Made by a program: the position numbers and the translations under genes. A model generated the notes under the pieces. The model searched no databases. It was not told where the DNA came from and saw only the letters and a program-made list of their open reading frames with translations. From an uncultured Alphaproteobacteria bacterium (lineage in GTDB: Bacteria > Pseudomonadota > Alphaproteobacteria > HIMB59 > GCA-002718135), in NCBI GenBank assembly GCA_902584805.1, contig CACIBE010000007.1, forward strand, positions 26,623 through 90,622: a stretch of 64,000 bases of DNA, given 5' to 3'. How positions within the stretch are numbered: the stretch's first letter is position 1; each line of letters opens with the position of its first letter. Positions 18,169 to 26,874 of this stretch are shown here, piece after piece.

Positions 18169-18396
18169 TTGAATTCAATTAAACTTTTAGAATGGATTGG
18201 CGTAACAACAGCCATCCTTTATTCCCTACTAGTTGCATTTAACATTGGATTAGAATTTATTGGCTTTTCATTATTATTGCTATCAGCAGTATTAATTGGA
18301 ATCTGGGCCTATAAATTAAAACACAATGGAATATTGTTTTTACAATTTTTTTACGCTGGTGCAGGTATTATAGGAATGTATAGATGGTTTGGATAA
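18169..18396 (+). CDS. Small three-helix membrane protein, unknown function
   Basis: A 75-residue protein beginning at TTG, 6 bases after the csp stop. It is almost entirely hydrophobic, with three predicted transmembrane helices (about 10-26, 29-48, 55-71) and a terminal MYRWFG. It resembles short uncharacterised alphaproteobacterial membrane proteins and the G..RW ending seen in some PnuC-like proteins, but no function can be assigned. Its 3' end overlaps the EF-hand gene by 13 bases, so both are probably translated from the same mRNA. Confidence 0.7.
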   Translation: MNSIKLLEWIGVTTAILYSLLVAFNIGLEFIGFSLLLLSAVLIGIWAYKLKHNGILFLQFFYAGAGIIGMYRWFG

Positions 18397-18632
18397 AAAT
18401 ATTTTTTTTATTTTTACTTTTATATCCTTCAATTGCATATTCTTCTGAATTAAATGAAGAAGAAGAAATGTACTTTAACTTTGTTGATTTAAATAATGAT
18501 GGAGTTATTTCCTATGAAGAAATTGAACAATCATTAAATTTACTCTTTCAAATTATAGATCTGAATCAAGATAATAAAATTTCTCAAAATGAGATAAATG
18601 AATTAAAAGGCATAATTGAAACTTTAAGATGA
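18384..18632 (+). CDS. Secreted or periplasmic EF-hand calcium-binding protein
   Basis: An 82-residue protein with an N-terminal signal peptide (hydrophobic core about 4-17, cleavage likely after AYS) and two EF-hand loops: DLNNDGVISYEE (about 35-46) and DLNQDNKISQNE (about 58-69). Both keep Asp at position 1 and Glu at 12, as needed for calcium binding. The role is unknown; a small periplasmic calcium sensor or buffer is a plausible inference. It overlaps its upstream neighbour by 13 bases and djlA by 4 bases (ATGA). Confidence 0.78.
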   Translation: MVWIKIFFLFLLLYPSIAYSSELNEEEEMYFNFVDLNNDGVISYEEIEQSLNLLFQIIDLNQDNKISQNEINELKGIIETLR

Positions 18633-19372
18633 GTATTTGGGGGAGAGTTATAGGCGGAGCAGCAGGATTTGCTTTAGGAGGACCTATAGGGGCTATCTTA
18701 GGTGTAATGGCTGGTGGTGCTTTTGATAGAAGATCAAAATCAAAATCATCATTTAACTTCAATCGAATAAATAATAATCAAAAACAACAAATTTTTACAT
18801 TAAGTTTTATTATTCTAGCTGCAAAATTAGCTAAATCAGATGGCATTGTATCAGATGATGAAATCAGAGCATTTAAAGAAAAATTTAAAGTTCCAAAATC
18901 TGAAATTCCTAAAGTTGCAAAAATATTCAATGAGGCAAAAAAAGATACGTATGGTTATAAACAAATAGCTAATCAAGTAGGAGATTTATTTTCAGCTAAT
19001 AAAATTTTATTGGAGGAATTATTAAATAATTTATTTTATATTGCTGCATCTGATGGAAAGGTATCTATTAGTGAAATAGATTTTTTAAGATCAATTTCTA
19101 AATCGTTTAAATTTAGTGAAAAAGATTTTCAAAGAATTTTTCAAGCAAATTTAAAAAATAGTGAATCTGATCCTTACAAAATATTGGGTGTGAATAGATC
19201 AAGCACTGATAATGAGATAAGAAAAAAATGGATAAAATTAAATAAAGAACACCACCCAGATAATTTAATTGCCAAAGGTATGCCTAAAGAATTTATTAAA
19301 CAATCTAATAAAGAATTAGCAGCTATTAATATTGCTTACGATAAAATTAAAGAAATTAGAGGAATTTCTTGA
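18629..19372 (+). CDS. djlA: DjlA-like membrane-anchored J-domain co-chaperone
   Basis: A 247-residue protein with the three DjlA parts in order: a Gly/Ala-rich N-terminal membrane segment (about 4-31, GGAAGFALGGPIGAILGVMAGG), a TerB-like helical domain (about 50-155, with AKSDGIVSDDEI and AASDGKVSISEID repeats) and a C-terminal J domain (about 180-245) carrying HPD in KEHHPDN. It should stimulate DnaK ATPase at the membrane. The start ATG overlaps the EF-hand stop, and the next gene's TTG overlaps its stop. Confidence 0.92.
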   Translation: MSIWGRVIGGAAGFALGGPIGAILGVMAGGAFDRRSKSKSSFNFNRINNNQKQQIFTLSFIILAAKLAKSDGIVSDDEIRAFKEKFKVPKSEIPKVAKIFNEAKKDTYGYKQIANQVGDLFSANKILLEELLNNLFYIAASDGKVSISEIDFLRSISKSFKFSEKDFQRIFQANLKNSESDPYKILGVNRSSTDNEIRKKWIKLNKEHHPDNLIAKGMPKEFIKQSNKELAAINIAYDKIKEIRGIS

Positions 19373-20340
19373 TACCTAAAGACTTATCTGTCGATAATAT
19401 TAGTAAAATTTATAAAAAAATTAGACCATTTATTAATCAAACCCCTTTTTTAAAGTGTCCTGATGATATTGATAATTATTTTTCTACTAATTTATTTTTT
19501 AAATGCGAATTTTTACAAAAATCTGGTTCATTTAAGGCAAGAGGTGCTATTAATAATATAATTTCTCAAGATCAGACTAAATTTAATAAGGGAATTACAG
19601 CAGTTAGTGCTGGAAATCATGCGATCGCTGCTTCATTTGTGGCCAATCAATTTAAATTGAAAAATAAAATTTTCTTATACGAAAGTGCAAATAAATATAG
19701 AGTTCAAACTTGTAAAAATTATGGTGCTAACATTATCTTTACAAATCCAAAACAAGCTTTTCTTGATGCTGAAAATGCTAAAAATGAAGGTTACTATTTT
19801 ATTCACCCTTTTGACGGCCCATTGACATTACAAGGTAGTGCTACCTTGGGATTAGAAATTGTAGAATATTTAAAATTAATTAATACTACAATTGACAATT
19901 TACTAATTTCAGTTGGAGGAGGGGGATTAATAAGTGGTGTTTCATCGTATATAAAACATTTTTATCCTAAGATTAAAATTATTGGTGTTGAACCTGAAAA
20001 TGCTAATGGATTAAATCAAAGTTTAAAAGCTAACAAACCACTAAATAATGTTAATGTAAATAGTATAGCTGACAGTCTTTCAGCACCTTTACATATGCAA
20101 TATTCTTTTGATGTAGCAAAAGAAGTAATTGATGAAATGGTAACTGTTTCTGATGATGAAATGAAAAAATTCATGGTTTTTTGTTATAAAAAATTTAAGT
20201 TATTTCTTGAACCCGCATGTGTTGCTGGTCTTGCTGCTTTAAAATATAAAATCAATAATAAGCTTATTGGCAAAAATACAATGGTGATATTGTGTGGCTC
20301 AAATATTGATAAAAAAACATGGTCAGATTTAACTAATTAA
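19369..20340 (+). CDS. Threonine dehydratase / serine racemase-like PLP enzyme
   Basis: A 323-residue fold-type II PLP enzyme. The Schiff-base lysine is K56 in SGSFKARGA, the phosphate-binding glycine loop is SVGGGGLISG (about 181-190), and AVSAGNHAIAAS follows the family pattern. It lacks the C-terminal ACT regulatory domain of biosynthetic IlvA, so it is a catabolic threonine/serine dehydratase or a hydroxy-aspartate dehydratase/serine racemase relative. The substrate is not resolvable by eye. The start is TTG, overlapping the djlA stop by 4 bases. It converges with anmK with a 4-base overlap. Confidence 0.85.
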   Translation: MIPKDLSVDNISKIYKKIRPFINQTPFLKCPDDIDNYFSTNLFFKCEFLQKSGSFKARGAINNIISQDQTKFNKGITAVSAGNHAIAASFVANQFKLKNKIFLYESANKYRVQTCKNYGANIIFTNPKQAFLDAENAKNEGYYFIHPFDGPLTLQGSATLGLEIVEYLKLINTTIDNLLISVGGGGLISGVSSYIKHFYPKIKIIGVEPENANGLNQSLKANKPLNNVNVNSIADSLSAPLHMQYSFDVAKEVIDEMVTVSDDEMKKFMVFCYKKFKLFLEPACVAGLAALKYKINNKLIGKNTMVILCGSNIDKKTWSDLTN

Positions 20341-21443
20341 TCTGGAAAATATAAAATACCACCACTTAAATTTTTTTTCACACCTGTAGTATTTTTATTA
20401 CTTATTTCTAAATTTTTAAATGATCTCATGCCAATATACGCAAACATTTGAGCTTCTACTAAATCACCATTTATTTTATATTTATCAATAAGTTCAATTT
20501 TTTTATTCAGTTTATTCATTAATATTTCTTTGAGTAATTTATTTTTTCTTCCTCCTCCAGTAAGTAAAATTCTTTCAATCTTAAATTTTTTATTTTTTAA
20601 TAATTCTTTAAATCCAATATAAGTCATGTAGTTAGCAGTCATTAGCGCATCATATTTGTTCAATTTAATTAGCTTATTAAAATAATTTCTAAAATAATTT
20701 CTATCTAATGATTTTGGGAACTTTTTCTTAAAGAATTTATCTTTTTTGAATTTTTCGATTAATTTATAATTAATCTTACCCTTTCTTGCATAATTTCCAT
20801 CATTATCAAATTTTTTTTTAAAAAAATAATTGCAAAGATCATCACTTAAACAATTTGCAGGCCCTATATCCGATGATAATAATGTTCTTGAAACTACTGT
20901 TGAAAAATTTGCTATACCTCCAAGATTTACTATAATCGCTTTTTCCTTAAATTTTTGTATTAAAAACTTATGATAATATGATCCAATTGGTGCCCCCTGA
21001 CCACCATTTTTAATATCTTTATCTCTTAAATTACTTATAGTTTTAACTTTAAGTTTTTTTGCAATTTTGTTCCCATTTCCTAATTGTATAGATATTTTAT
21101 TCGATGGGTCGTGGTAAACAGTCTGTCCACTAATTGATATTAAATCGATATTTTTTTTATTAATTTTTTTTTGTTTCAGAAATAAAATTATTTTTTTTTC
21201 CAAAATATCTGTAACGAAATCATCTTTTTTTAAAAAATATTCTTTAATTTTATTATTAGTTTTTGGTTTATTTAATATTAGATTGTTTATTGTATTTTGA
21301 TAATTTTTATCAAATTTATATGATTTTTCACATTTTATTTTTACAAAGTCAGTCCCATTTGTATTAATCAAACTGATATCAACGCCATCCATTGATGTGC
21401 CTGTCATAACTCCTAAGACATTAAGTTTTGAATTTTTACTCAT
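20337..21443 (-). CDS. anmK: Anhydro-N-acetylmuramic acid kinase
   Basis: A 368-residue AnmK, which phosphorylates and opens 1,6-anhydroMurNAc to MurNAc-6-P in cell wall recycling. The nucleotide-binding GVMTGTSMDGVDISL (about 11-25), SISGQTVYHDP, and NLGGIANFS signatures are all visible. Length is typical (about 365-390). The companion recycling gene nagZ, often between argS and scpA in relatives, is missing from that place. The gene is Lys-rich and very AT-rich like the rest of the core genome. Confidence 0.95.
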   Translation of the reverse strand: MSKNSKLNVLGVMTGTSMDGVDISLINTNGTDFVKIKCEKSYKFDKNYQNTINNLILNKPKTNNKIKEYFLKKDDFVTDILEKKIILFLKQKKINKKNIDLISISGQTVYHDPSNKISIQLGNGNKIAKKLKVKTISNLRDKDIKNGGQGAPIGSYYHKFLIQKFKEKAIIVNLGGIANFSTVVSRTLLSSDIGPANCLSDDLCNYFFKKKFDNDGNYARKGKINYKLIEKFKKDKFFKKKFPKSLDRNYFRNYFNKLIKLNKYDALMTANYMTYIGFKELLKNKKFKIERILLTGGGRKNKLLKEILMNKLNKKIELIDKYKINGDLVEAQMFAYIGMRSFKNLEISNKNTTGVKKNLSGGILYFPD

Positions 21444-21528
21444 TTTTAATCAAATTTAATTTTGCACATTTTATTAACAAACATATCAACAAAAAAAGAT
21501 TATTTTCTTTTAAAAATACATTTTTTTA

Positions 21529-21561
21529 TTGATTGATAAATAACAAATAGATAATTTATCT
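21529..21561 (+). promoter_or_regulatory. Candidate promoter of the four-hairpin RNA
   Basis: Two overlapping sigma-70-like pairs are possible, each with a 17-base spacer: TTGATT (21529) with TAATTT (21552-21557), or TTGATA (21533) with TTATCT (21556-21561). Either would start transcription just before or within the first hairpin of the predicted RNA. Confidence 0.4.
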
Positions 21562-21563
21562 TT

Positions 21564-21680
21564 TAATTATTACACGCAAAGGTAATAATCAATTTAATAA
21601 AAGGAAACGATTATTAAATTGTATCGGGAGGAAATGCACGATACACAAAAAGGACCTAGCTTGCTGGGTCCTTTTTTTTG
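21564..21680 (+). ncRNA. Candidate structured small RNA or leader with four consecutive hairpins
   Basis: Four adjacent hairpins are visible. H1: ATTATTAC/GTAATAAT (21566-21589, 8-nt loop). H2: CAATTTAATAA with its perfect 11-bp complement (21590-21621, loop AAGGAAACGA). H3: GTATCG/CGATAC (21621-21644, loop GGAGGAAATGCA). H4: the terminator (21649-21679). H1 and H2 abut and H2 shares one base with H3, so almost no residue is unpaired except in loops. The H2 and H3 loops expose GGA motifs, and H3 shows GGAGG. No convincing ORF occupies it. It may be a trans-acting sRNA or a terminated leader of the deaminase gene. I do not recognise a known family. Confidence 0.65.
21649..21679 (+). terminator. 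Rho-independent terminator
   Basis: AAAGGACCTAGC pairs with GCTGGGTCCTTT (one G-U wobble) and is followed by an 8-base T-run. It is the clearest intrinsic terminator in the window and ends the four-hairpin RNA 44 bases before the deaminase ATG. Confidence 0.9.
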
Positions 21681-21723
21681 TTTTATGGACAAATCTAATA
21701 AATAAAGTATCAAACATTTCATA

Positions 21724-22296
21724 ATGATAACAAATTATGATAGAATTTTAGATATTATTTTAGATCATCTAATCCCATTAACAAAAATTTCAATTAATGA
21801 AGGAAATAAAATATTTGGTGGATTTATTGTTAAAAAATCTGACCTAAGTCTTGTTTGTTCAGGTACAAATCAGGAAATCAAAAATCCTTTATTTCACGGA
21901 GAAATTTCAACTCTTTTTAACTTATTTGAAAAAAAACTGTTTAATACAAAAGATTATTACTTCATAAGTACACATCAGCCATGTTCTATGTGTTTATCAG
22001 CTATAACCTGGGCTGGATTTGACAATTTTTACTATTTTTTTTCCTATACTGATACAAAAGAAGGTTTTCATATTCCTCACGATCTTAAAATTTTGACTGA
22101 AGTATTTAAAATCAAAGAAGGTAAATACAATATTAATAATGATTATTGGGAGAGTTTCTCAATTATATCAGAAATTAAAAGATTAGGTAAAGAGGACTCA
22201 TTATCAGATAAAATATATCAGATCAAAGAAGAGTACCAAAAAATGTCTGAAATTTATCAAAAATCAAAAATTGATAATAAAATTCCTCTAAATTAA
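21724..22296 (+). CDS. Nucleoside/nucleobase deaminase family protein
   Basis: A 190-residue member of the zinc-dependent cytidine/deoxycytidylate deaminase superfamily. The zinc and proton-shuttle motif is HGE at 58-60 (LFHGEIST) and the second half is PCSMC at 86-90, giving ligands H58, C87, C90 and catalytic E60. HGE in place of the HAE of TadA-type enzymes, and the longer C-terminal half (DYWESFSI), argue against tRNA adenosine deaminase. The substrate is unknown. It lies directly behind the terminator of the predicted RNA, which might attenuate it, and upstream of the glycine riboswitch. Confidence 0.8.
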   Translation: MITNYDRILDIILDHLIPLTKISINEGNKIFGGFIVKKSDLSLVCSGTNQEIKNPLFHGEISTLFNLFEKKLFNTKDYYFISTHQPCSMCLSAITWAGFDNFYYFFSYTDTKEGFHIPHDLKILTEVFKIKEGKYNINNDYWESFSIISEIKRLGKEDSLSDKIYQIKEEYQKMSEIYQKSKIDNKIPLN

Positions 22297-22330
22297 TTGT
22301 TAAATTATAAAAATAAGTATAAAAATAATT

Positions 22331-22472
22331 AACGGGAGATACTGAAATTTCAGAGCCGAAGGAGCAACGACCCGGAAACTCTCAGGCACAATGGACCGTT
22401 AAAAAAAAACTCTGGAAAAGAGCATTTAGCTCTACCGAAGGTGAAAAGCTCTCAGGTAAAAAGACAGAGGGG
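22331..22472 (+). promoter_or_regulatory. Tandem glycine riboswitch
   Basis: Two glycine aptamers in series. Aptamer 1 (22331-22400) is closed by AACGG/CCGTT and carries the conserved GCCGAAGGAGCAA and ACTCTCAGGCACAATGGACCG cores. Aptamer 2 (about 22410-22472) is closed by CTCTG/CAGAG and carries ACCGAAGGTGAAAAGCTCTCAGG and AAAAAGACAGAGG. A run of nine A residues (22401-22409) links them. No intrinsic terminator follows; the gcvT Shine-Dalgarno (GGAGA, 22479-22483) lies just downstream, so control may be at translation. High glycine should switch on gcvTHP. Confidence 0.95.
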
Positions 22473-22489
22473 TAGCTTGGAGAATTTAT

Positions 22490-23614
22490 TTGAACCAGTT
22501 ACCAATAGACATTCCGCTGAAAAATTTTCATCAAAATAATGGTGCAAAGATATTGCCATTTGCAGGTTTTAATATGCCTATTAATTATAAAACTGGAATA
22601 ATTAATGAACACAAAAATGTTAGAAATCATTCTGGTATTTTTGATGTTAGTCATATGGGGCAAATTTTAATTGAAAATAATGAATCTTATTTGCATAAAT
22701 TAGAAAAATATATTCCGTTACAATTGAAAAAATTAATTAAAAATAGATCGCATTATTCATTTTTGCTCAATAAAGATGGTGGTGTTATTGATGATCTAAT
22801 TATTTCAAATATTGATATTAAAGATAAGTCATATTTATACATTGTTTATAATGCATCTCGAAAAAAAGAAGACGAAGAAATATTTATTTCTTGCGCTCCT
22901 AATGCAGAAAAAATTTATAACAAAAATTGTTTATTCGCGATCCAGGGACCTGACTCTATTAATGTTTTAAAAAATATTATTGATATTCCAAATAATATGA
23001 ATTTTTTTGATATTCTAATAAGTAAATACAATAACAATGAAATAATAGTAAGTAGATCAGGTTATACTGGTGAAGATGGTTTTGAACTTTCTATTCCAAA
23101 TGAAAGTGCAGAAAATTTCATTACTAATTTACTTAAAAATGAAAATACAATGCTTTGTGGGTTAGGTTCTAGAGATTCATTAAGACTCGAGGCAGGATTA
23201 AGTTTATATGGTCATGAATTAAATGAAAAAATTACACCAATTGAAGCTGGTTTATCTTGGGCTTTAGATAAAGAAAGATTAGAAGATGAAAATTTAAATG
23301 GAAATAAAGTTTTAAGGGATCAATTAAAAAATAAATTATCTAATAAAAAAATAGGTTTAATTTCCACCAGTAAATCAATGCTAAGAGATGGAATGACATT
23401 ATTCGATAATAATAATAATCAAATTGGCAAAATTACAAGTGGATGTTTTTCTCCTAATCTAAATAAATCTATTGCTATTGGTTATATAATATCTGAATTT
23501 GACACTGATAATCCAATTTTTTGTGAAATCAGAAAAAAATTAGAATTAGTAAAAATTAATAATCTACCTTTTGTTAAAAAAAATTATAAAAAAAATGGGA
23601 GCGTATATGAGTAA
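22490..23614 (+). CDS. gcvT: Glycine cleavage system T protein (aminomethyltransferase)
   Basis: A 374-residue GcvT that releases ammonia from the aminomethyl group on lipoylated H protein and passes the one-carbon unit to tetrahydrofolate. Family marks include GAKILPFAGFNMPINY, HSGIFDVSHMGQI, SRSGYTGEDGFEL and LRLEAGLSLYGHELN. The start is TTG with GGAGA six bases upstream, directly behind the glycine riboswitch. The stop overlaps the gcvH start by 8 bases (ATGAGTAA). A T-protein relative, dmdA, lies at 42789. Confidence 0.97.
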   Translation: MNQLPIDIPLKNFHQNNGAKILPFAGFNMPINYKTGIINEHKNVRNHSGIFDVSHMGQILIENNESYLHKLEKYIPLQLKKLIKNRSHYSFLLNKDGGVIDDLIISNIDIKDKSYLYIVYNASRKKEDEEIFISCAPNAEKIYNKNCLFAIQGPDSINVLKNIIDIPNNMNFFDILISKYNNNEIIVSRSGYTGEDGFELSIPNESAENFITNLLKNENTMLCGLGSRDSLRLEAGLSLYGHELNEKITPIEAGLSWALDKERLEDENLNGNKVLRDQLKNKLSNKKIGLISTSKSMLRDGMTLFDNNNNQIGKITSGCFSPNLNKSIAIGYIISEFDTDNPIFCEIRKKLELVKINNLPFVKKNYKKNGSVYE

Positions 23615-23978
23615 AAAAAAATATACAAAAGATCATGAATGGGTTTCAATTGAAAATGAAATTGCTACAATTGGTATTAGCAATCATGCCCAAGAATCTC
23701 TTGGCGATATTGTATTTATTGAATTACCATCAGTTGGAAAATCGGTAAAAGCAAAAGATGAAATATGCGTCGTTGAATCTGTAAAAGCAGCTTCAGATAT
23801 TTATGCCCCAATAGATGGTGAAATAATTGAAGTGAATAATAATCTAGAAAATGATGCAGCGATTATAAATCAAGATGCAGAAAACGAGGGATGGATTTTT
23901 AAAATGAAAATTTCTGATTCAAATCAATATTCTGAACTTATGTCAGAAGATGAGTATAAACAATTTTTGGAACAATAG
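23607..23978 (+). CDS. gcvH: Glycine cleavage system H protein
   Basis: A 123-residue lipoyl carrier that shuttles the aminomethyl group between GcvP, GcvT and Lpd. The lipoylated lysine is K60 in VESVKAASD, and the YTKDHEWV start and QDAENEGWIFKM end are typical. I chose the ATG at 23607 (MSKKKYTKDHEW), which has GGGAG 5-6 bases upstream and matches the family's N-terminus; the open frame extends further upstream but only inside gcvT. gcvP begins immediately after the stop. Confidence 0.97.
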   Translation: MSKKKYTKDHEWVSIENEIATIGISNHAQESLGDIVFIELPSVGKSVKAKDEICVVESVKAASDIYAPIDGEIIEVNNNLENDAAIINQDAENEGWIFKMKISDSNQYSELMSEDEYKQFLEQ

Positions 23979-26831
23979 ATGATTGAAATAGATAAATTTG
24001 TTAGCAGACATATAGGGCCTAGAAATGAAGATATTGATGAAATGCTCAAATTAATAAATTGCTCCTCATTAGATGAATTAATTGAAAAAACTGTACCAAA
24101 TCATATAATTTTTAAAGATAAACTTAAATTTAGACCTGGTATGTCTGAGGAGTTTAATAAAATTAATACTCAACTTTTATCTTTAAAAAATAATTTCAAA
24201 AAAACTTATATTGGAATGGGTTATTACAACACTATTACACCTAGTGTTATTTTAAGAAATATTCTTGAAAATCCAGGATGGTACACTGCTTACACACCTT
24301 ATCAACCAGAAGTAAGTCAGGGCAGGTTGGAAATGTTAATGAATTTTCAACAAATGATAATTGATTTGACTGGAATGGATATTGCAAATGCATCTTTACT
24401 TGATGAAAGTACTGCGGCAGCTGAGGCTATGATGATGGCTTTTAAAATTAAAAAAAGTGCAAAGTTTACTTTTTGTGTGCAAAATAAATGTCATCCACAA
24501 ACACTATCTGTCTTAAAAACAAGAGCTAAACCCTTAGGTATAAAAATTATTTTTGATAATCCAGATGACGATACATTTGGTTGTTTAATTCAAAATCCAG
24601 ATACATACGGAGAAATTGCAAATCTCAACGATTTAATAAATATAAATAAATCTCACGATGCGTTATCAATCATAGCAGCTGATATAATGAGTTTGGTAGT
24701 TATGAAATCACCAAAAGATTTTGGAGCTGATATAGTTGTTGGAAGTACTCAAAGGTTTGGAGTTCCAATGGGTCTAGGAGGTCCACACGCAGCATATTTT
24801 GCAACATTAGATGAATATAAAAGAATGATACCTGGAAGGCTAATTGGTGTATCAGTTGATCGTACTAATAAAAGATCTTACAGAATGGCTCTTCAAACGC
24901 GTGAGCAACACATTAGAAGGGAAAAAGCTACAAGTAACATATGTACTGCACAGGCCTTATTAGCAATTATATCTGCTTCATATGCAATATATCATGGTCC
25001 AATTAGATTAAAAAATATTGCTGAGGACATTCATTATAAGTCTAGATATCTAAAGAAATCATTAGAGATATTAAATTTTGAAGTAAAATCAATTAATTAT
25101 TTTGATACCTTATTAATAAAAGATACAAAATCTAAATACTGGGTAAATAAATCTATAGACAATGGTATAAATTTTAGATTTGTAAATGACGATCATTTTT
25201 CTATTTCCTTAGATGAAACTACATCACTACAAGATGTAGATAATTTAATTAAATTTTTTAATGAAAACAATAATGAAATATACGCAGAAGAAATTGAAAG
25301 TAAAATTGAAGATTCGATTTTCAAAAGTGATTTAGATAGAAAAGACAAAATATTAACTCATCCTGTATTTAATATATATCATTCTGAAACAGAAATGATG
25401 AGATATTTAAAAAAATTAGAAAATAAAGACGTTGCTTTAAATAGATCAATGATACCTCTTGGATCTTGTACTATGAAATTAAATGCGGCATCAGAAATGC
25501 TTCCAATTACTTTACCAGGTTTTTCAAATGCGCATCCATTCTTAGAGCCCCATCAACGTGAGGGATATAATGAAATGATGAGTGAATTAATATCGATGTT
25601 AAAAGATATTACTGGTTTTGATGCAGTTTCACTCCAACCTAATGCAGGAGCACAAGGTGAGTTTGCTGGTTTATTAGCTATACAAAAATATCATGAGAAA
25701 AATTCAGATACTAAAAGAAATATTTGTATAATTCCTAAAAGTGCTCATGGAACTAATCCAGCCAGTGCACAGATGTGCGGTATGGATATTTTAATTGTAA
25801 ACTGTGATGACAAAGGTAATGTAGATTTAACTCACTTAGATAAAAAAATAGAAGAGGCAGGTGATAGACTGTCTGCTTTAATGATTACTTATCCATCAAC
25901 ACATGGTGTATTCGAAGAAAGTATTGTTGAGATTTGTAAAAAAATTCATGATGCTGGTGGGCAAGTTTATCTAGATGGCGCTAATTATAATGCAATGGTT
26001 GGGGTAGCTAAACCAGGTAAATTTGGACCTGATGTATGCCATATGAATCTACATAAGACATTCTGCATACCTCATGGAGGAGGTGGACCTGGAGTTGGGG
26101 CTATAGGATTAAAAAAACATTTAGCAGATTTTGCGCCTGGGCATCCTATTTTTAAAAATGAAATAGGTTTAACCAATCAGGAGGCAGTTTCAGCAGCACC
26201 TTGGGGCAGTGCATCTATTTTACCTATTTCATATTCTTATATTTCTATGATGGGTGACGATGGTTTAAAATTAGCAACTCAAGTAGCAATACTAAATGCT
26301 AATTATATTAAAGAAAGATTAAAAAATTATTACCCTATTTTATATACTGGTAAGAATAATATGGTAGCACATGAATTTATTATTGATATAAGGCCGTTTA
26401 AGCAAGAATTAAATATTTCAGATGAAGATATTGCTAAAAGACTAATTGATTATGGATTTCATGCTCCCACAATGTCTTTTCCAGTTCCAGGCACTTTGAT
26501 GATTGAACCCACTGAAAGTGAATCAAAAGAGGAGCTAGATAGATTTTGTGAAGCAATGATTTCTATTCATAATGAAATTAATATGATTAGAGATGGTAAA
26601 TTTGATAAAGTAGATAATCCTATTAAAAATGCCCCACATACCATAGAAGAGGTATCTTCTGACAATTGGGATCATAAATATTCTCGAAAAGATGCTGCTT
26701 ACCCCCATGCCTATTTAATAAATAATAAATACTGGAGTCCAGTCAGCAGAATTGATAATGTATATGGTGATAGAAATTTATTTTGTGTTTGCCCTCCAAT
26801 TGATGAATATGAAGAGGCTAAAAATGGATAA
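23979..26831 (+). CDS. gcvP: Glycine dehydrogenase (decarboxylating), P protein
   Basis: A 950-residue single-chain P protein (fused P1 and P2 halves) that decarboxylates glycine and loads the remainder on GcvH. The PLP lysine is K693 in HMNLHKTFCIPHGGGGPG, and RHIGPRNEDIDEML is the typical N-terminus. QPNAGAQGEFAGL and APWGSASILPISY are further family marks. The start ATG follows the gcvH stop with no gap. gcvTHP are therefore one operon under the glycine riboswitch. The shared lpd gene is not in this window. Confidence 0.98.
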   Translation: MIEIDKFVSRHIGPRNEDIDEMLKLINCSSLDELIEKTVPNHIIFKDKLKFRPGMSEEFNKINTQLLSLKNNFKKTYIGMGYYNTITPSVILRNILENPGWYTAYTPYQPEVSQGRLEMLMNFQQMIIDLTGMDIANASLLDESTAAAEAMMMAFKIKKSAKFTFCVQNKCHPQTLSVLKTRAKPLGIKIIFDNPDDDTFGCLIQNPDTYGEIANLNDLININKSHDALSIIAADIMSLVVMKSPKDFGADIVVGSTQRFGVPMGLGGPHAAYFATLDEYKRMIPGRLIGVSVDRTNKRSYRMALQTREQHIRREKATSNICTAQALLAIISASYAIYHGPIRLKNIAEDIHYKSRYLKKSLEILNFEVKSINYFDTLLIKDTKSKYWVNKSIDNGINFRFVNDDHFSISLDETTSLQDVDNLIKFFNENNNEIYAEEIESKIEDSIFKSDLDRKDKILTHPVFNIYHSETEMMRYLKKLENKDVALNRSMIPLGSCTMKLNAASEMLPITLPGFSNAHPFLEPHQREGYNEMMSELISMLKDITGFDAVSLQPNAGAQGEFAGLLAIQKYHEKNSDTKRNICIIPKSAHGTNPASAQMCGMDILIVNCDDKGNVDLTHLDKKIEEAGDRLSALMITYPSTHGVFEESIVEICKKIHDAGGQVYLDGANYNAMVGVAKPGKFGPDVCHMNLHKTFCIPHGGGGPGVGAIGLKKHLADFAPGHPIFKNEIGLTNQEAVSAAPWGSASILPISYSYISMMGDDGLKLATQVAILNANYIKERLKNYYPILYTGKNNMVAHEFIIDIRPFKQELNISDEDIAKRLIDYGFHAPTMSFPVPGTLMIEPTESESKEELDRFCEAMISIHNEINMIRDGKFDKVDNPIKNAPHTIEEVSSDNWDHKYSRKDAAYPHAYLINNKYWSPVSRIDNVYGDRNLFCVCPPIDEYEEAKNG

Positions 26832-26874
26832 ATACTATATATCAATAAATTAAAACACTAATTTAATAACAATT

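Noticed and set aside
21634..21705. A 23-codon ORF beginning ATGCACGAT with GGAGG just upstream inside the structured RNA
   Set aside because: GGAGG is only two bases from the ATG, too close for initiation, and most of the peptide simply translates the terminator stem (KGPSLLGPFF). The RNA interpretation fits better.
23571..23606. Extended gcvH N-terminus starting at TTG 23571
   Set aside because: The extra 12 residues lie inside gcvT and are Lys-rich noise. The ATG at 23607 has a good Shine-Dalgarno and matches the family.
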